Assembly (NCBI RefSeq): GCF_002750975.1
Contig: NZ_PEJS01000001.1
Location: 1,612,001 to 1,676,000 of the forward strand
Direction of reading: 5' to 3'
Source of the DNA: Stenotrophomonas indicatrix
GTDB lineage: Bacteria; Pseudomonadota; Gammaproteobacteria; Xanthomonadales; Xanthomonadaceae
DNA length: 64,000 nt
Both the position numbers and the translations under genes were made by a program. Of the stretch, positions 62,600 to 64,000 are shown piece after piece. Under the pieces are notes generated by a model that saw only the letters and a list, made by a program, of their open reading frames with translations, did no database searches and was not told the DNA's origin. How positions within the stretch are numbered: the stretch's first letter is position 1; every line of letters starts with the position of its first letter.

Positions 62600-64000
62600 T
62601 CAGCCCAGTTCGCGGGCGCGGCGCAGGCGACGCTCGAAGTCGGCGGCGGGCAGGCCATGGGCGAACAGGAAACCCTGGCCAACGGTCACCCCCAGGTCGA
62701 GCAGGCACTGCCGTTGTGGCTCGGTCTCCACGCCCTCGGCGACTACGCCCAGGCCCAGGCTGCGCGCGATCGCGCAGACTGCCTCGCACACCGCCACATC
62801 CGAGCGGTTGCGGGGAATGCCTTCGACGAACAACTGGCTCAGCTTCAGCCCATGGATGGGCAGGCGCCGCAGGTAGTTCAGGGCGCTGTAGCCTTCGCCG
62901 AAGTCATCGATGGTCAGCATCACCCCCATTTCGCGCAGGCGGGCGAAGGTGCGCAGGGTGTCCGGCGCATCCTCGATCAGCACCCGCTCGGTGAACTCCA
63001 GTTCCAGCACGCTGCCGGGCAGGCCGAACTCATCCAGCACCTGCCGCACCCAGCGGGCGAGATCCTCACCGACGAACTGGCGCCAGGACACGTTGACCGC
63101 CACCCGCACCAGGCCGAGCCCGTCATCCTGCCATTGCCGTACCTGCCGGCAGGCTTCGCGCAGCGCCCATTGGCCGATGCGCACGATGTCGCCGGTGTGC
63201 TCGGCGTGGCGGATGAACAGGTCCGGGCGCATTGGCCCCAGCTGTATGTTGTGCCAGCGCATCAGCGCCTCGCAGGCGATGGTGGCGCCGCTGCGCAGGT
63301 TGACCTGTGGCTGGTACACCAGATGGAACTCGTCGCCATCGAGGGCCTTGTGCAGCCGGCTCTCGATCTGCAGGCGGTCATGCTGGCGCTGTGCCAGTTC
63401 CGGGGAGAACACCTGCCAACCGTTGCGGGTGCGGCGCTTGCACTCGTACATCGCCGTGTCGGCGTTCTGGATCAGCTGCTGCGGCCGGTTGCCATCGCGC
63501 GGTGCGCGGGCGATGCCGATGCTGGCGGTCACCGGGAACTCGTCGCTGCCCAGCTGGAACGGTGCCGAGAACGCCGCAGTGATGCGTTCGGCCAGCTGTT
63601 CGGCCTGGTCCGGCTGGTCGCGCAGATCGCAGATCACCAGGAACTCGTCGCCGCCAAAGCGTGCAAGCAGGCCTTCGGTGCCGATCGCAGTGGCGATGCG
63701 CCGGGTCGCTTCGATCAACAGTTCATCACCGGCGTTGTGGCCAAGCAGGTCGTTGACCACCTTGAAACGGTCCAGGTCGATGTACAGCACCGCCACGCGG
63801 TCGTGGCTGGGGCTGTCCATGCGCACGCCGAGGTCGCTCAGCACCGCATCGCGGTTCATGATTCCGGTCAGCGGGTCGGTGCGGGCCTGCACGCGCAGGG
63901 TTTCCTCGGCCTGCTTGCGCTCGGTGATGTCCTGCACGGTGCCGGTGATGCGGGCGGCATCGACATCGCCGGCCGAGACCTCGCCGATCATCCGTATCCA
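62600..64000 (-). CDS. GGDEF-EAL cyclic-di-GMP protein, 3' part
   Basis: The frame is open at the window edge (codons before 63991 read W-I-R-M) and at least 467 residues are present. A PAC-type segment (ITGTVQDITERKQAEETL) shows a PAS domain upstream. The GGDEF motif is intact (RFGGDEFLV), and the EAL domain has CEALMRW, VNVSW, ELEFTE, DDFGEGYSALN, LKLSQLFV and EGVET, so both synthase and phosphodiesterase sites look complete. Membrane or sensory parts would lie beyond the window. Confidence 0.9.
   Translation of the reverse strand, partial: WIRMIGEVSAGDVDAARITGTVQDITERKQAEETLRVQARTDPLTGIMNRDAVLSDLGVRMDSPSHDRVAVLYIDLDRFKVVNDLLGHNAGDELLIEATRRIATAIGTEGLLARFGGDEFLVICDLRDQPDQAEQLAERITAAFSAPFQLGSDEFPVTASIGIARAPRDGNRPQQLIQNADTAMYECKRRTRNGWQVFSPELAQRQHDRLQIESRLHKALDGDEFHLVYQPQVNLRSGATIACEALMRWHNIQLGPMRPDLFIRHAEHTGDIVRIGQWALREACRQVRQWQDDGLGLVRVAVNVSWRQFVGEDLARWVRQVLDEFGLPGSVLELEFTERVLIEDAPDTLRTFARLREMGVMLTIDDFGEGYSALNYLRRLPIHGLKLSQLFVEGIPRNRSDVAVCEAVCAIARSLGLGVVAEGVETEPQRQCLLDLGVTVGQGFLFAHGLPAADFERRLRRARELG

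Noticed and set aside
1..64000. Insertion sequence, prophage or tRNA in the window
   Set aside because: No transposase, integrase, phage structural gene or tRNA-like cloverleaf was found by reading.

Overview
The window is high-GC, gene-dense gammaproteobacterial DNA, most like Stenotrophomonas (Xanthomonadaceae, close to the S. maltophilia complex). The reasons are many intergenic GTAG-headed short palindromes of the SMAG type, two large TonB-dependent receptors, an RND pump that matches SmeYZ with a divergent two-component system, a his operon headed by a TrpR-like gene, and gene sets typical of that family. No insertion sequence, prophage, tRNA, rRNA or CRISPR array was seen.

Layout. 1-224: end of a DMT/EamA permease. 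225-5320: threonine operon with a Thr-rich leader peptide, thrA, thrB, thrC. 5321-8054: GTAG repeats, an FNR-type regulator, hisS and a small lipoprotein. 8177-15636: a TrpR-like regulator with a palindromic operator, then the complete operon hisGDCBHAF-hisIE with overlapping genes. 15796-17724: a secreted phosphoesterase and a small unknown gene.

17785-41562 is a glycoprotein N-glycan/mannoside utilisation locus in two arms: glucokinase, Tat-exported glycosylasparaginase, CutC and a TonB receptor; then a second TonB receptor, GH92 alpha-mannosidase, LacI regulator, FucP-type importer, PfkB kinase, mannose isomerase and GH2 beta-mannosidase. A shared 14-bp palindrome centred on ATCGAT ties the arms together. 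Between them sits a copper module (copA, cueR, copZ) with two CueR-type promoters. Inferred flow: receptors bring glycans to the periplasm, the mannosidases and glycosylasparaginase trim them, FucP imports the sugar, and mannose becomes fructose and then fructose-6-phosphate.

41712-43701: methionine salvage mtnBDC (minus strand). 44249-47249: two paralogous APC amino-acid permeases. 47427-53148: Nudix protein, divergent serA and D-2-hydroxyglutarate dehydrogenase, a DUF2388 protein and a large secreted HExxH/DUF4105 protein. 53126-59747: SmeSyRy/SmeYZ-like efflux locus and a small NTF2-like gene. 59832-64000: two lipoproteins, an EfpL/YeiP elongation factor, a short-chain dehydrogenase and the 3' part of a GGDEF-EAL gene.

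The most unusual structure is a family of four ~104-bp palindromic units (30982-31083, 31261-31364, 43775-43878, 44066-44169). Each has 25-26-nt arms that pair with each other, but the arm sequences differ between copies, and all four enclose a conserved core of exactly 52 nt. The units occur as two inverted pairs, each pair enclosing GTAG repeats. I cannot tell from the sequence alone whether this family is already described.
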